Notes: generated by a model from the letters alone, not told the origin. A stretch of DNA of 64,000 nucleotides from Aphelenchoides besseyi (GCA_024699855.1 JAMPIQ010000001.1:15872001-15936000); one strand, 5' to 3'. Shown: positions 38,253 to 50,779, counted from the first letter of the stretch. Made by a program: numbers and translations.

Positions 38253-40153
38253 TCATTCGGTTTTAGTTGCTGTAGCGGTGTTAGTTGTTGATGAAGCGTT
38301 GAGAGGCTCTAATTCATGACTTCGTACTTTTCCTTCGATCTCATCAATAGTCTCGGCCAAATTCTTTCCCATAGTTTCGGGCAACATTGCGATAATGACA
38401 ATGGCGGCACACAGACCCAATGAAGCAAATGGAATGATCATAGCCTCTTTACCGTACTTATCAACCTGAAGCAAATTGATTAGATGGTCGGAAAAAACAA
38501 TTTCAACTCACCAACCACATGGAAATGTACGATGCAGCGATGGCACCGACACGAGCCATCATCGAACAGAAACCCATTGCTGTATTGCGAATTATTGTTG
38601 GGAACAATTCAGGAGTAAATCTGCAATCCGTTTATTGAACAAGCTTTTCTTCGCCAAAACTGACGTGTAAATGGAAGCGTAAGTGGCAGTAATTGAAGCT
38701 TTGGCAATTAGAAACTGAGCCATTGAAAGCAACCAATGAACTGGAAACAATCGATTTCTAGCCAATTTCATTATTCTCTTACCGTTATCACCAATAAAAA
38801 GATTAGAGAGCATACAAAGCGAAGCGATGGTAAAACCACCGGCCAACAAAGCTTTCCGCCCGATTCGATCGATCAAAAAGAAAACAGTCAGAACGGCGGG
38901 AACTTCCATCAAAGCCCCAAAAATGAACGTTTGGTATAAATCGCCGCCCAAGAAACTCGTGTTCATTGAAACTCCATAGTAGACCATTGAGACCTAAACA
39001 TTGTGAAAACTTCTTTTGTGAATGCTTGTACACTAACCACAGGCCAACAAAAGAAAATTGATAATGAAATTTTGCGAATCTTTGGAGTTCGAAGAAGATC
39101 AAATATTTTGGCTTTTGGGCGTGATCCATCGTTTTGCTGCTCGTCTTCCAGTGATTCCCACCATTTCGCTGGAACAGTCGTACGATTGAATTTGGCAGCT
39201 CGTTGAATAATCGCATCGGCATCGGCGTATCGACGTTGAGAAACCAACCAGCGAGCAGATTCGGGAACAAGCCACCAATACGATAAGAAAACCAATGCCG
39301 GCGCCGCAATAGCTAATTGAAGGTATTGATAATCACGAATGTAATACGCCAAAATGCCCAAAGTCATTTGACCAAAGGAGAAGAAGATGCCGGTGAAAAC
39401 GGACGCAATTTTTCGCTTTGATGGTCCAACTAATTCCATTCCAATAACCACAGCTATCACGAAGATTCCTGAACGACGAATTCTGATTACTTCACAGTTC
39501 AATTCTTACCTGGATGAGCGAAGCCAACTCCCGCTCTCAATATTCCGAAGACCGACCAGTGCGGAGCAACTACCATACCCAAACCGGAGATAATTTGAAG
39601 TCCAATTGCAACGACGAAAACTTTCTTACGGCCAATTCTAAACTCCATGTCATTTCGATTCGAGACTCTAACAACTTACAAATCTCCGAGATATCCAAAA
39701 ACCAATGAACCGATCATTTGACCGATATAGTAAGTTGATTGAATCACCGCTTTCAAGACGCTCGAATCACAAACAATATCCCACTAAAAGACAGAATTTC
39801 TATTTGGAATTCAGTAAACTCACACGATCGATCGCAGAGAATGTGATTTCTGATCGATCGTAAATAAAACCATTCGGACAATCGCGTCCATCGGCCAATT
39901 TACATTCATCGTACGGACATCGAGTTGCAGCATCACAGTTTTTGGTCAGTAAACGAGTGTCATTAGTCCAGTAGTTCGAGTTCTCCAGTTCGCCGGGCAA
40001 TCGACATCGGTGCGGAACGTTGGCAGCGGAGAAGGTCCACGAGAGCGCGTGCATTGCGGTGAACATCGACGGTAAACAAACCAAAAAGAACTGGAGCTTT
40101 TGATAGCGTCCAAATTCGCCCAAATGGTTGATTACCAGGTCCTCGAACTTCAT
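38253..40153 (-). CDS. SLC22-like organic ion transporter
   Basis: A major-facilitator plasma-membrane transporter of the OCT/OAT class. Helix 1 follows [27 protein letters not shown]. The large extracellular loop has the family's Cys pattern ([22 protein letters not shown]). Then [33 protein letters not shown] (the G-x3-D-x2-GRKK signature), [29 protein letters not shown], and [13 protein letters not shown]. The second half has [29 protein letters not shown] and [28 protein letters not shown]. It ends with [17 protein letters not shown]. The start at 40153 (MKFEDLV) follows a TCTTCAG acceptor about 20 bases upstream, consistent with trans-splicing. Confidence 0.92.
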
Positions 40154-40319
40154 TTCGTTTCCGGTCAATTGCCCTGAAGATGTTCTCAGTAAGCACAAGA
40201 ATCGAGAATACTCGATTGGAAAATTCACGTTTCGAAAACAGAAAGACACTCCCGACATCAAGAGCTCTTTTTGCATTTCAATTGACTGCATCTGATCAAA
40301 ATGACAGAGTCGATTTTAT

Positions 40320-41330
40320 GCAAAAAACCAACGGAAAGTGATTGGCAGCAGAAAACGGAACTTGTCAGGAGTGTTCTTTGTGTTTTTAACAGAAAAATGG
40401 TCAGACATCGAAAAACAACCACCAGTAATTGATTACTCGTTTTGTTACAATGGCCGTTCGATCAGTCAGCGAGCATGTGCAGCGCATTCGGTCGAATTTT
40501 TAGGACCCACAGCCGGGAAGCGTAATCCCTCAACATCCAAACGATTGTGTAACTACGAGCACTCGCGTGTAATCGAGAGCAAACAGAAACCGTTGACTTG
40601 CAACTTCTGTTTCGACGATTAAAAACGCATGCGGTTGGGGAGTAGTCAAATCGTATGGGGTTTTATGCGCACAATGAAAACGCAAAAGCTGTCGTCGACA
40701 TACCGTCGAGTGCAAATGACATTTCGTTTTAGATTTCACTTCGCAAAACAGAGGAAGGAAAGTTCCCAGGAAGAAATTTGCTGCGTAGGCTTTTCGATGA
40801 TGACTTGAACTGTTACACAAACACAAAAGAACTTCCCCTTAACCAGCTTATCATCAACACGCCCATTCGACAACACGTGTGCGTTGTCTTTGACTCCCGA
40901 CGACTCGGCTGTTTTTGCCAATCAGAAAAAATTGGCGCGTTTTCGCTCCGCGTCCTTAAAGGTCACAATCTCCGGCTTCGTATGACACCGCGAGTGGTGG
41001 ATCTCGGCCGTCGACTCAACAGCTTAATCGAATTTCATTACAAGTGGCCTCCAAAACTTTAATGGAAATCTGCGTCGAAGTGTTTTCGGGAATTAAAATG
41101 CATTTCAGAACTCTTAACCGAAGTCATGACTGACAAACAAACTGACCTTTTAATTCATGACTAAAAAGCAGAACATGAAAACCATTGTCGACCACTCACT
41201 TGTCGTCCCCGAATGGATCAACTCAAAAACAACTTGAACGCAAACAAACTCGGTGGTTTAATTAAAAACTGTTTATTTTGCCAATACATTAAACAAAAAA
41301 GGCGGAGGTTATTTAAATGAGCGGTCAAAC
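40320..41330. other. Spacer between SLC22 and Pur-alpha genes
   Basis: Both neighbours are on the minus strand, so this contains the SLC22 promoter and the 3' flank of Pur-alpha. Frames at 40338-40622 and 40778-41062 are open, but they have no splice context and no recognisable protein. I see no supported gene. Confidence 0.45.
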
Positions 41331-41336
41331 TTTGGT

Positions 41337-41350
41337 GGGGGGGGGGGGGG
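41337..41350. repeat. Monomeric G tract (about 14 G)
   Basis: An uninterrupted run of about 14 G residues lies just past the 3' end of the Pur-alpha gene. Such tracts can form G-quadruplexes and are unstable without the FANCJ-like helicase DOG-1 in C. elegans. Confidence 0.95.
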
Positions 41351-41390
41351 AGGATGGGATTAACATTCTTAAACCACTCGACTGGAGTTT

Positions 41391-42371
41391 TTAGGACTCG
41401 GTAACTTCTTGTTCTTCGTTTTGTTCTTCGTCGCCGCTGATGTTACGACACTCGCGGAATTGCTCCAAGATCTCACCCAAAATCTCGTGGAAACGCGGCA
41501 AATTCTTCAACGAAACGGTCAACGAAGTTCGATTATCCGACGAGAAACGAGTCTGTAAAGTAGGTGGTTGATGGGCAACGAATCGTCTGCTACCTCGGTA
41601 ATACGCAAATAATCGCCGAAATCATTGGCATTACAGTCGAAATAGAAAATTTTGTTTCGAACATCACGCATATTGTGCGGTGGCGGAAGTTTGACTTCTG
41701 CAAATGAACGACCAGATTCCAGGATCCCATTCATTTCTTACCTTGTTCTTCGTCTTCGTCCGTTCCGTATTCCTCGACCAGTCCTTTCAAAGTGGAACGT
41801 AGATCCACGATTCCGGCAATTGGAATGTAGATCATGTGGCGAACGGGCGCGCGATTGAAGGTTTGAGTTAAACGCAAAAAGGCACCGTGATCGTTTTTAC
41901 GCAAATCAACGAAATACAAACGTTTTCCCGATGTCATACGTCCAATTGTTTTCGGAGCATCTGAAATAACAGAAATCACATTCAGTGATTGGTCTCAAGA
42001 TGGCGAACACTTGTGTTCGAAATGAATCTCATTCGATTCGAACCAACTCACCTTCTTCGGTGACCTCGGAGTTTTTGTCCAGACAGGTGACGATCTTCTT
42101 CGCAATCGACAACGTCATGTACAAACGATTTTTGCGTTGACCGGCGAGCTGAAAACGTTCGACTTCTCAAAAAAAACTCGATTCAACGAACCGAAGTGAA
42201 CTGCAAGAAACGTCCACGATCGTTTTCTTTCAGGTCGATGTAGAAACGTTTCTTGTCCACGACCACCGAACGTGACGCGATTTCGACGCCGCGCTTCGAC
42301 GGCTCGTCGTGACCGTTGGCTTCGGCTTCGTTTCCATTGATTGAGGTACCACTTTCCGATGATTTCGACAT
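41391..42371 (-). CDS. PURA: Pur-alpha, single-stranded nucleic-acid-binding protein
   Basis: A PUR-repeat protein that binds purine-rich single-stranded DNA and RNA. The acidic start (MSKSSESGTSINGNEAEANG) precedes three PUR repeats: SRSVVVDKKRFYIDLKENDRGRFLQ, GKRLYFVDLRKNDHGAFLRLTQTF, and NKIFYFDCNANDFGDYLRITE. Each has the FYxDLKEN-RGRFLxI signature. Between repeats 2 and 3 the VEEYGTDEDEEQ linker is acidic. The C-terminus (NEEQEVTES) is also acidic. Repeats 1 and 2 form the nucleic-acid-binding unit and repeat 3 dimerises. The nematode relative is plp-1. The start at 42371 is the first ATG of an open exon with a suitable donor. Confidence 0.95.
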
Positions 42372-42470
42372 CTTCGGGTGATTAGTTCGCTGAAAAAACG
42401 GTTCAAATCAAAAACACCGCAAGTTCTTTTTCAAATTTTGGCCTCAAAGGAAACCGAGAGAAAAGCGGCA

Positions 42471-42541
42471 GCTGACCGAATAGTCGTTGTTTCGCGCCCT
42501 AAGCTCCGATGCAAACTGCGAAATTTTAGGGCGCAAACAAA
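42471..42541. repeat. Dispersed repeat, copy 1 (upstream of Pur-alpha)
   Basis: About 70 bases starting GACCGAATAGTCGTTGTTTC and including CTCCGATGCAAACTGCGAAAT match, with some mismatches, the segment at about 45440-45506 in the same orientation. Both copies end in a short GG-A/G-CGCAAA motif. Copy 1 is in the presumed promoter or 5' non-coding region of Pur-alpha. Confidence 0.75.
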
Positions 42542-42599
42542 ATGTCCCGATTCGCATTTGAAGCCGAAAAGACGCGTTCTGAAAACGTTAAATTAAACA

Positions 42600-43890
42600 G
42601 CTGTGTGGCTATCTTATAACTCTAAACCGGTTCATGTGAATCAACGATTAATTTGGGTGAATGTCGTAGTTGTTTTTTAAACGTTCGTTACATCTACAGT
42701 CGAATGGATGAAGCACACGACTGAATTCGATTAGTTTTATGTTACTCTTGGATTGGCGTCACGCATCACAAATCTCGACTTGTTAAAAAGCTGCGTTTTT
42801 ACATTCTTTAACGACGCGAAAACAACAATCGTAATAGAAGATGTTAAGACTAATACGACTACAAGCTATGCTCGTATGAATATGGTTTTCGTGCCGTAAG
42901 TCATCTTAGTCGTTAAGCCGATAAACCACTGTAAAGATCTTCGTCCAACAGAATGGTATACAGAGCATTTTGAGAGCTATGTGCTCTAGTTCATAGGCCG
43001 GCAATATTGTTGGAAAGCATTTCATTTGTGTCGACAGAACAATTGTTCGAGTTTTTTGCATTCGTAACCAGTAATAGCTAAGATCAACAATGAAAAAGAA
43101 AATGTTTTCGCGAAACGGAAGTGTGTTTACACTTTTTGATAGTCATTCAACAGTAAGATTGAATGTATAAGTTTGTTTGTCATTTTACTGCAGAACTATT
43201 TCAAAGATGCTCTTTGAAGTCATCTTCTAATGGAGTTTACGATTCTTTTGTTGAAACATGACTTCATTTGAATATTCTCGAATATACAAATCAAAAGCTA
43301 ATCCATCCGTAAGTTCGGAAATTTAGGCGTAAATAACTGTTCTAGAGATGATGACGATAAAATCACGGTTCAAGCGGGGTTACAATCTTGCTTACGAAGT
43401 TGGAACTCGTGAATATGATTTTCCATAGATACCAACTCAAATAAAGAAGATTTGTGTCTTTTGTAAGTTTCCTTCAATTAACTTTTTAAGCGAATACACA
43501 GAACACTTAGATGAGGTGGTTTCATGGTAAGTGAAGCTGCTATTAGATTGAAAGGTCTGATGTTTGTTTTCAGTGGCTTCGTATTGGTAGATTGGGTTCC
43601 GTCGTATAGTTGCAATGGCATAGATTTTTCGTCAAATAGGACATATGTGGGCGAGTACAACTTTATGAGCTATGATTAACGAACGGTTTTTAGAGGATTC
43701 AAATTCACAAAACATGAGAATCGAAATGCCTATTTGCATCACTTTTGTTTCGATTAAAAAAACTTTGTTTTTGTCTTCTAAATCAATGCTTTGGGTCATT
43801 GGGCTTCTACAGAGTGTTTATTCTTTCCGCTTTAAGTAAATTTTCCGTAAGCTTACGGTTATTCATTTTGTTGTTGGCAGTCTGAAGCCG
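42600..43890. other. A/T-rich spacer without genes
   Basis: About 1.3 kb between the divergent Pur-alpha and aldo-keto reductase genes. The longest frame (43478-43660, minus) has no recognisable content. I see no tRNA, repeat array or mobile element. Confidence 0.5.
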
Positions 43891-43905
43891 TTACTTCGAC
43901 TCTAA

Positions 43906-44990
43906 ATGACCGAACCCAAATGCAAATTGAACGACGGCCACTTGATGCCAATGGTCGGATTGGGGACTTACGGACTTTCCGATCAGATGTCGACGAACGT
44001 CGCTGTCGATGCAGCACTGGCCAACGGCTATCGTCTCTTCGATTCCGCCAAATTCTACCAAAACGAGCACGAACTGGGAAACGCGTTTGAGGTCATTTCA
44101 ATTCACTTCTTTTTGGGAACTTGTTTTTTAGAAATTCTTACCAAAACACCAACTCAAAAGATCGGATATCTTCATTGAAACCAAAGTGAACATTTCGGGT
44201 CGTCATGTGCCGACAGTAATTGCCAATATGATCAATAATTCCTTGTCGGCCTTCAAAACCGAGTAAGTTGTTTTGTTGTCTCAGAAGCCAAATACTTTGA
44301 GTTGTTTTCAGGTACTTGGATTTGATTTTAATTCACTACCCAAAAGACTGGGGCAGAAGCGACGATGATCCGCAAAATCGACAAAACCGATCCGACGCCT
44401 ACAGAGTTTTGGAAGAATTTCAAGGTAACTCAATGGACAGTTTCAGCTGACAAGTGTTTTAGATGCTGGGAAAGTTCGTTCAATCGGAGTATCAAACTTT
44501 GAAGCACGTCACATCAACCAGCTGCTTGAAGATGGTCATCGGTTGCCGGCCGTCAACCAGTGCGAGTTTCATCCTCATTTGGCTCGACCCGAACTGCGAG
44601 ACTATTGTATACAGAAAAGTATTCAGTTCCAGGTGAGTAGTTCTCAAGTTCGTTTATTAATTAACTTCATAGGCCCACACATCGTTGGCTAAGCAGTCGA
44701 GATCCTTGTATAAGGAGCCGATACTGAAACAAATTGCCGGAACGCACAATCTGACCATTCCAGTGAGTCGTCAGTCTGCTTTCTAACCCATCCCCATTTT
44801 CCAGCAAACTCTTTTGGGCTTCGCGTATTGGCAAGGAATTGCGGTTATACCGAAATCTGGAAATCCGGATCGAATCGCGTCGAACTTGAAGTTTCTGAAA
44901 GAACCGTTGAGTTCGGAAGAGATCAAGCTATTGAACGAATTGGACGAATTCAAGCATTACTCCGACTGTGAAGGCTGGAAAGTGCTATAA
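43906..44990 (+). CDS. Aldo-keto reductase
   Basis: An NAD(P)H-dependent reductase of the AKR superfamily with a TIM-barrel fold. It starts MTEPKCKLNDGHLMPMVGLGTYG. The catalytic tetrad is present: Asp and Tyr in RLFDSAKFYQNE, Lys in IETKV, and His in LILIHYPKDW. The cofactor loops appear as GKVRSIGVSNFEARHINQLL, PAVNQCEFHPHL, and AVIPKSGNPDRIASNLKFL. The AHTSLAKQS region replaces the more usual YSPLG. It ends EGWKVL, the usual length for short AKRs. About seven exons. The start context is unexceptional, with ATG at 43906. The substrate cannot be told from sequence. Confidence 0.92.
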
Positions 44991-45176
44991 ATGGGTGTGT
45001 TAAGTAAACGAACAAACACATTTTCTTGCTTGTATCGAACAGTTGATTTGAAGGTTGTGAGTGGAACTCAGAAGTTGTTTTCGTCGATTAAACAGTTTCT
45101 CGTACGCGTGTGTAAATCGGCTTACAAGAACACAAAGAAGACCAACGATTATTACGCGAAGTCGATTGCTCATTGA
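44991..45176 (+). other. In-frame open extension just after the AKR stop
   Basis: The AKR stop TAA is followed immediately by ATG and 61 open codons in the same frame (MGVLSKRT... to ...YYAKSIAH). The predicted tail is basic and contains LFSSIKQFLVRVCKSAYK. It may be 3' non-coding sequence that is open by chance, or a stop-codon readthrough product. Confidence 0.25.
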
Positions 45177-45437
45177 AGACGAATTGAATTAAAACACGTG
45201 GAATGACATTGACCCGCCGAATTTTACTCAGTAGAGTACTCACACTGTGCTCGTGTTCGATGGACCGTAGCGATTTTTCCGGTTCTCTCGATTCTCTTAA
45301 TCCAAATGCCCAACGGTCACAACCGATTGAGTACTCGAGTGCGCAGTGTCGTTCAAGTGGTCATAATAGAAAGAAACCGATTGACTTCATTGAGTAATCC
45401 CACGAGTAATCTCTTTCTTGCCAAAACCGTAAAAGCT

Positions 45438-45506
45438 CTAGCCGACCGAATGGTCGTTGTTTCGCACATCAGCTCCGATGTAAACTGCGAAATTTGAGGA
45501 CGCAAA
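45438..45506. repeat. Dispersed repeat, copy 2 (downstream of the AKR gene)
   Basis: About 70 bases starting GACCGAATGGTCGTTGTTTC and including CTCCGATGTAAACTGCGAAAT. It matches 42471-42541 in the same orientation with a few substitutions. Copy 2 lies about 100 bases past the 3' end of the nuclear receptor gene. Confidence 0.75.
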
Positions 45507-45611
45507 GTTGAACGCCAATTCCGCGTACTCAAAACTTCGCTGATTAATTAAATGTTTATTAAAGAACAACTACAATATTCACTCGGATTAATTGTTTGAT
45601 TAAAATTGGAG

Positions 45612-47483
45612 TTATGGTTTTTTAACGTGGATTTCATACGTAAGTTTCCCTCTCAAATTTATATCGAACACACACATCATGGCTATCGTATTGTTGTCCA
45701 TCTCGGCGATTCGCTCGGCAATCGGTAGCAACATCATCAGTTTGGAGATTCGTTGCAATACTTGACTTGCCGACACTTCCTCCGGCAATCCTTGACGTAT
45801 GATCTGCGAGAAAGTGGATAGGTATTTCTGTCGAGCCTTCGTGATAACACGATGTCCTTCCTCACTCAAACCACCAACTACAAATAAAGTTAACCGGGAA
45901 TTGTATGCTTAATCCTACCGGGAACACATAAACATAAGACTCTCATTAAAGCGTATTCTCCACGCGTCACCCCCATCCGTTTGAATGGTTCAATAAGTTC
46001 GTCTTTAGCGTAGTTAGCTATATCACCGAATGTTCCATCAATTCTACAAGCGAATCTCCTTACCCGTTCTTATGCTTCCGCAGACCCACTCTGATTTTTG
46101 ACTTGCCAAATCCGGAAAAAACTGACCACCTATACAGTGATTAATAGTCGATTACACTTCTCCTCGAACGTACCAGTACATAAGACCCCTTTGGCATTTG
46201 AGCTCATTGTGCGATAACACATAAGTAACCTAAAGAACAAGTTAAATTTCTCTTTAGTTCCTATTCCTTACCAAACACATGGAACAATTCGATCTACAAC
46301 GAGAAGACGCTAAAGGAAAAAGCTAAACAAATGTCTCGATTTGCACTTACTTTATCACTTTCAGTCAATTCGTCGAGTTCCGGTATGTGGGAAAGCCAAT
46401 CGAAGAAATGAACTAGAAGTCGACAATAGCAAGAGCGCATAACATCCATTGATGTATACTCAAATTTCGGAGTCCAATCCATCTAAACGTCTTCAATTGA
46501 ATGTTTTCACAAAGAATCTGAATACCATTGTTCGCGAACAGACACGACGCGGTTGCATGATCGCTTCAGCAACGGGAATTTCAATATCACAACGACCCAT
46601 CTTAATGAACTCCTCGCTGACATGACTCAGTTCCGAGTCGACAAACTGATCGCAGAGCCTAAAAACCGATAATTGAAAGCTGCAAACGACATCAACTCAC
46701 CATTCAACTGAAATGAAATACTTTCCGATACTCACCGGATCGTCGGAATTGTACGCGGGAATTAGTTTGGCGATTCCGAGCGGAAAGTCGAGTTTTGAAA
46801 TCTGCACAACCAGTCAATTAGTCTCCAGAATACAAACTTACGGCCAGAAGTCGATTCGATTGATAGAAGGTGTTGTCCAAAAGAAAGTCCTTTTCCAACG
46901 GTTTCACGTCGACAATTTCCATTTGTAGTGATGAGGACGAGGTCGATGGTCGTGCCAAATCGCCGCTCGGTGTGTCCGGTAGTTCCGATGAAGACGGTGA
47001 AGAAGCTTCGCTGTCTTTGCGTACAAAACCGCGATCGCCATGAACAACTAAAATTTGGTTTACAGTAAAATCTTTATCCCATTTCGTAACTTACGCATTG
47101 GATTCAGACCCACATCAATGCATTTCTGAAGTCGACAGGCTCTACACGAATTCCGATATTCTTTTCGAATCGAACATTTTGAGTTGTAGGGACACGAGTA
47201 TTGTCGATTATGACGAATTGAACGTCGAAAAAAGCCTTAAAGGAGACGTTGATTGATCAGTTCGATTCGCACTCTAACCTTTGCATCCACTACAACAAAT
47301 TGAACCATAGTGTCTGGAGCCTTCGGGGTCGTCGCACACCTGTGGAAAACGGTTAGACTTAAAGCAAACACAACTCACCATGCAATGTCCGGTGGTTGCC
47401 GACGAGGAACGAATGGGACCGGGTGAATCGTACATCTCATCCGAGATCTCCGCTTTCGGACACTTCAAAATCAATTCGTTCAT
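45612..47483 (-). CDS. Nuclear hormone receptor
   Basis: A ligand-regulated transcription factor of the NR family. The start at 47483 ([20 protein letters not shown]) leads to a DNA-binding domain: C-x2-[24 protein letters not shown], then [34 protein letters not shown]. The two C4 zinc modules are complete and the P-box reads CSGCKG. The hinge is Ser/Pro rich. A weakly conserved ligand-binding domain follows ([39 protein letters not shown], then a [15 protein letters not shown] part and [11 protein letters not shown]), ending in VKKP. It resembles the large nematode NHR expansion. I cannot assign an individual member. Confidence 0.9.
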
Positions 47484-47539
47484 TTCCGACAAGAGAACTG
47501 AAAGCAGTATGTTGCACCTCTTAACCCCCAATTCGCGGT

Positions 47540-48960
47540 CGGAAATGATAAGAATCGTCTGTCGCCTCGACGCTGACCGATTGGGTTACAGTTCACACCA
47601 AAACCGAACCCAAAAGCCGAGTAAAAGTTTTTGTAGTTACTCGGTGTGTAATCTCATCTACTTGCTCATAAACTCAAAGATCAACGCCCACCGAAAACCA
47701 TGGAAACAGCGAAAATCTGATGCCAATTTTGGCACCGAGCACGTAATTAGTGTGCAAAAGTATTCTGCACGATCTGGGTGCCGCAAAGAGGAGAATTCCC
47801 GGCACTATAAGAAGGGCTCTTGTCATTTGCACTGCATAATCGCCAGACCGAAGGCCTCGTAGTCGCAAAAAAACCGAAAGAAAACGTTTCCGACTGTTTG
47901 TGGCGGCGTAACGTGAACGTTTCGATTTTTTCGCCGCGAGCTTCACACTCTGAACGTTCGAGAGCGCACGCACACGCAAAACGTCGAACATGCGTGTTGC
48001 GATTTCGAAGGTAAAGTTTTTCCAACCGAAACAAAAACGAGCGTGGCGATGCAAAAAAACGTGAAACAGAAAACGCGGACTTTGCGCCATTTTTTTCTGC
48101 CCTTCGGCTTTTCTCGCATTTCCGGGCCACTCACAGAACGAGAGAGAGCGTGTTAAGTGAATGGCGCGAGTTCGCAAAAACGAGTCAACAACTACAAGAA
48201 GCAGAGTGACTCGTGAATATAATTGCGGAATCACGTGTTGCAACCGGATGCTCGAGCATCATGAACCAAAAACCGCTGTGACACCGAAACGGCCACCTGA
48301 CAACTTGCAAAACACAATAGTCGTGTGTGTGTGTTCAGTGAAGTCGAACGATACCGCCACAACCCTAGGGTGCCTCTTCGAAGGTTCGGTTGGCTTATCG
48401 GCTAATTGCGAAGATCACCAACGAAAAAACAAGGAGCGGAAAAGGCGAGTCCCGTTCGCAACGAAGCCATCACGTATTTGATCAACTGTCAACGAAAACA
48501 TCATTCTACCAATTCTCTCCGGTTTCACGAATCTCGAATTTCAGAAATTCGAGCAATTGAATCCTACGGAAAACACTACAAATACGAAACGCTTCTCGGT
48601 GGACCAAAAACGGTTTCCAACAAACCGATTTGTCAATCATTGAAATTATTAGACGAGTGCAAATGACAGAGTTAATTTTGCCGCTCAGTTGCTTAGCAGC
48701 AGCCGATTACTGTAAGATCCTTTTCGTCTCTTATTTGGAGTGGGATCCGACATTGCGATCAAAATACAAAGTAGAAAATAAAGTTGCTTTCTTTCATCGA
48801 TCAACACTAATTGTCACGTTATAGGTCGTTTATTCAGAAAGAAAACAAAGGTTACAGTGCAGAAAACAGTTAAACGCGCAATGTCGCTCAATATGATAGA
48901 CTTTGATGAGCCAAAAGAATTGGAACGCTTACGATTGGAAGGAGAAGGCTTTTCGCACGC
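47540..48960. other. Spacer between the nuclear receptor and ZC3H10-like genes
   Basis: About 1.4 kb on which open frames occur on both strands (for example 47674-48243 and 48161-48481) without domains or splice context. It is probably upstream regulatory sequence of the nuclear receptor and 3' flank of the next gene. Confidence 0.45.
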
Positions 48961-48962
48961 TC

Positions 48963-50159
48963 TCAATAGTTATTGTACCATTGGGGAGGCGCCTTTTCGT
49001 TGGCTTCTGATTGCTGCACCGGCCACGCTGCGCGTTGATTTGGCGGCGGCACTGCAGTTGGCGGCTGTTGGCCGTAGCTTGGAAGCTGCTGATTCGGAAC
49101 GGGCGCTTGTGCCGCTGCAGCGGGATTGAAAGCCGAGAGTAGCGCGTCGTATCGCTCACTAAATGATTCGTCGTTAACGCTCAAACTCCATTGAACAACC
49201 GTTCACGCTGCAAATCTTGCCGTGCGTTCGCTAATTCGCGTCGCAACTCCGCATTCTGCTGCTCCAATTGCTGAACGTAAAATTGTTGAGGACCTTTGGG
49301 TGGAAACGGAGGAAATCGTTTTGATGGCGGCGGACCGTTCCACGAATCTAATTCGGCGCCGGGACGTCGACGAACAAGAGGCATTGGCGGTGCAACGCAG
49401 CCATAAGGCGGATGATCAATTGGCGGCGCTTGTCGATTTCGTCGACGCTCCTTCTCCATTTCAACATTCACGTGCCTGCAATGATCCTCTTTTAACATCC
49501 CCATCGGACTTTACGCTCCCGAAGACGAACAGTCAATCAGATAGCCACTCGGTTCGATGGATCGAAAGCATAGGAGGTTCTTGGTGAAAACAAGTGGCCT
49601 CTGACTGACTGTTGCAAAGGTTTTGGCCGTGCAGGGGCTCGATCAGAAAAAGTTACCAGTATCGACAGCGTTGTCCGCGCGAACATCTTTGAGTTTGGAA
49701 TTCCTTGCAGAATGGAATCCCGTTTATATTATCTTTTTTCGTAACCGCTAAAAACACAAACATAAGAAGACGGGAAACACACGGAAAGGAACGTACCGGC
49801 AATTGCGCGAGCCAAATTGTTGGACACGTCGCCATTTTGTCGATACGTTTCAACGTCTTGCGCCGTCGCGTGTACGAAACGACAATTCTCCCGATAGCAT
49901 CCCTGATTCTACAAACCGAAAAAAGAATATGAACGCGCTGCGCGCCGCCGTTCGTTACCTGAAAGTCAATGCAAAAATTGAAATCTTCTTTTTCGTGCGC
50001 GTCCGGCGCGTTTGATCCCTCGCCAGGCGGATGATAGAACTTGCAGCGTGTGCCGCGATTGCAAATTTTGTTCAAATAGTCTCGACAAACGTCACGTCGA
50101 TTCGCGCCATCGTCCACGTTGCCGTTGGTCGGCGTGCCGTTCTCCGACTTTTGGTCCAT
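48963..50159 (-). CDS. ZC3H10-like CCCH zinc-finger RNA-binding protein
   Basis: A predicted RNA-binding protein with three CCCH fingers. The first is VCRDYLNKICNRGTRCKFYH, the second FCIDFQNQGCYRENCRFVH, and the third FCKEFQTQRCSRGQRCRYWH (split by an intron in its last codons). The second finger has the shorter ENC spacing typical of ZC3H10. After the fingers come a Pro-rich region (RQAPPIDHPPYG, PPFPPKGPQQF) and a coiled coil (QLEQQNAELRRELANARQDLQRE), also as in ZC3H10. The tail is Gln/Pro/Ala rich. The start at 50159 follows CTTTCAG by four bases, consistent with trans-splicing. Orthology is well supported by the order of these parts. Confidence 0.86.
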
Positions 50160-50779
50160 GAAACTGAAAGCAGAATGGTGAGCTGAAGAGAACGCGACGA
50201 AAAAACTGAACGGACGCAGAAGGCGAGCGGCAGTAAAACTGACGCTTCGGCGTCACGAAGCGAAAGCGAGAAAACCCGCAAATTTGAAGGCCAATTTTTT
50301 TGTTTTCGACGCTCAACCTTCCAATTGACTTACGACGAGAGTAAGCAATTGAATCGAAGGTCGAGCGGTGCAAAGCAACATCGTCCGAGAATCGTAAACC
50401 AACAATTTGGCTCAACAAAAACGTTTACAGTCGAGAGAAGACGTTGGGATTCGAAATGATCGACCGAAATGTTTGATTGAGTTCCGAGAGATGCTCAACG
50501 AACGGCGGGAAATCGGCGGCGTGAAGAACAATTGAAGCATAGTCAATGGTTTTCCCTGAGAGTTTACGGTTGCCATTCGATTCGCAACGGGAATCACAAC
50601 ATCGTGGAGAGAGTTCGATTGGCGCGCTAACTCTCTTGTCAATCAGCTTCCAGTGATTGATATAAAACGGAATCGTCCGCCGTTAAACTTCGCAGTCGTT
50701 GCGGCGGCTGAGTCGTGGGCGCGAGTCGAATGAGTTTTCAGCTTCAGATTTACACAAAATTGCTTTCTTTTCAGTGAAA
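50160..50779. other. Divergent promoter region
   Basis: Intergenic stretch between the divergently transcribed ZC3H10-like and Gemin3-like genes. The open frames here are short and carry no domain. No gene is supported. Confidence 0.5.

Noticed and set aside
47674..48243. 189-codon minus-strand frame upstream of the nuclear receptor
   Set aside because: It overlaps other long frames on both strands, has no splice context and no domain.
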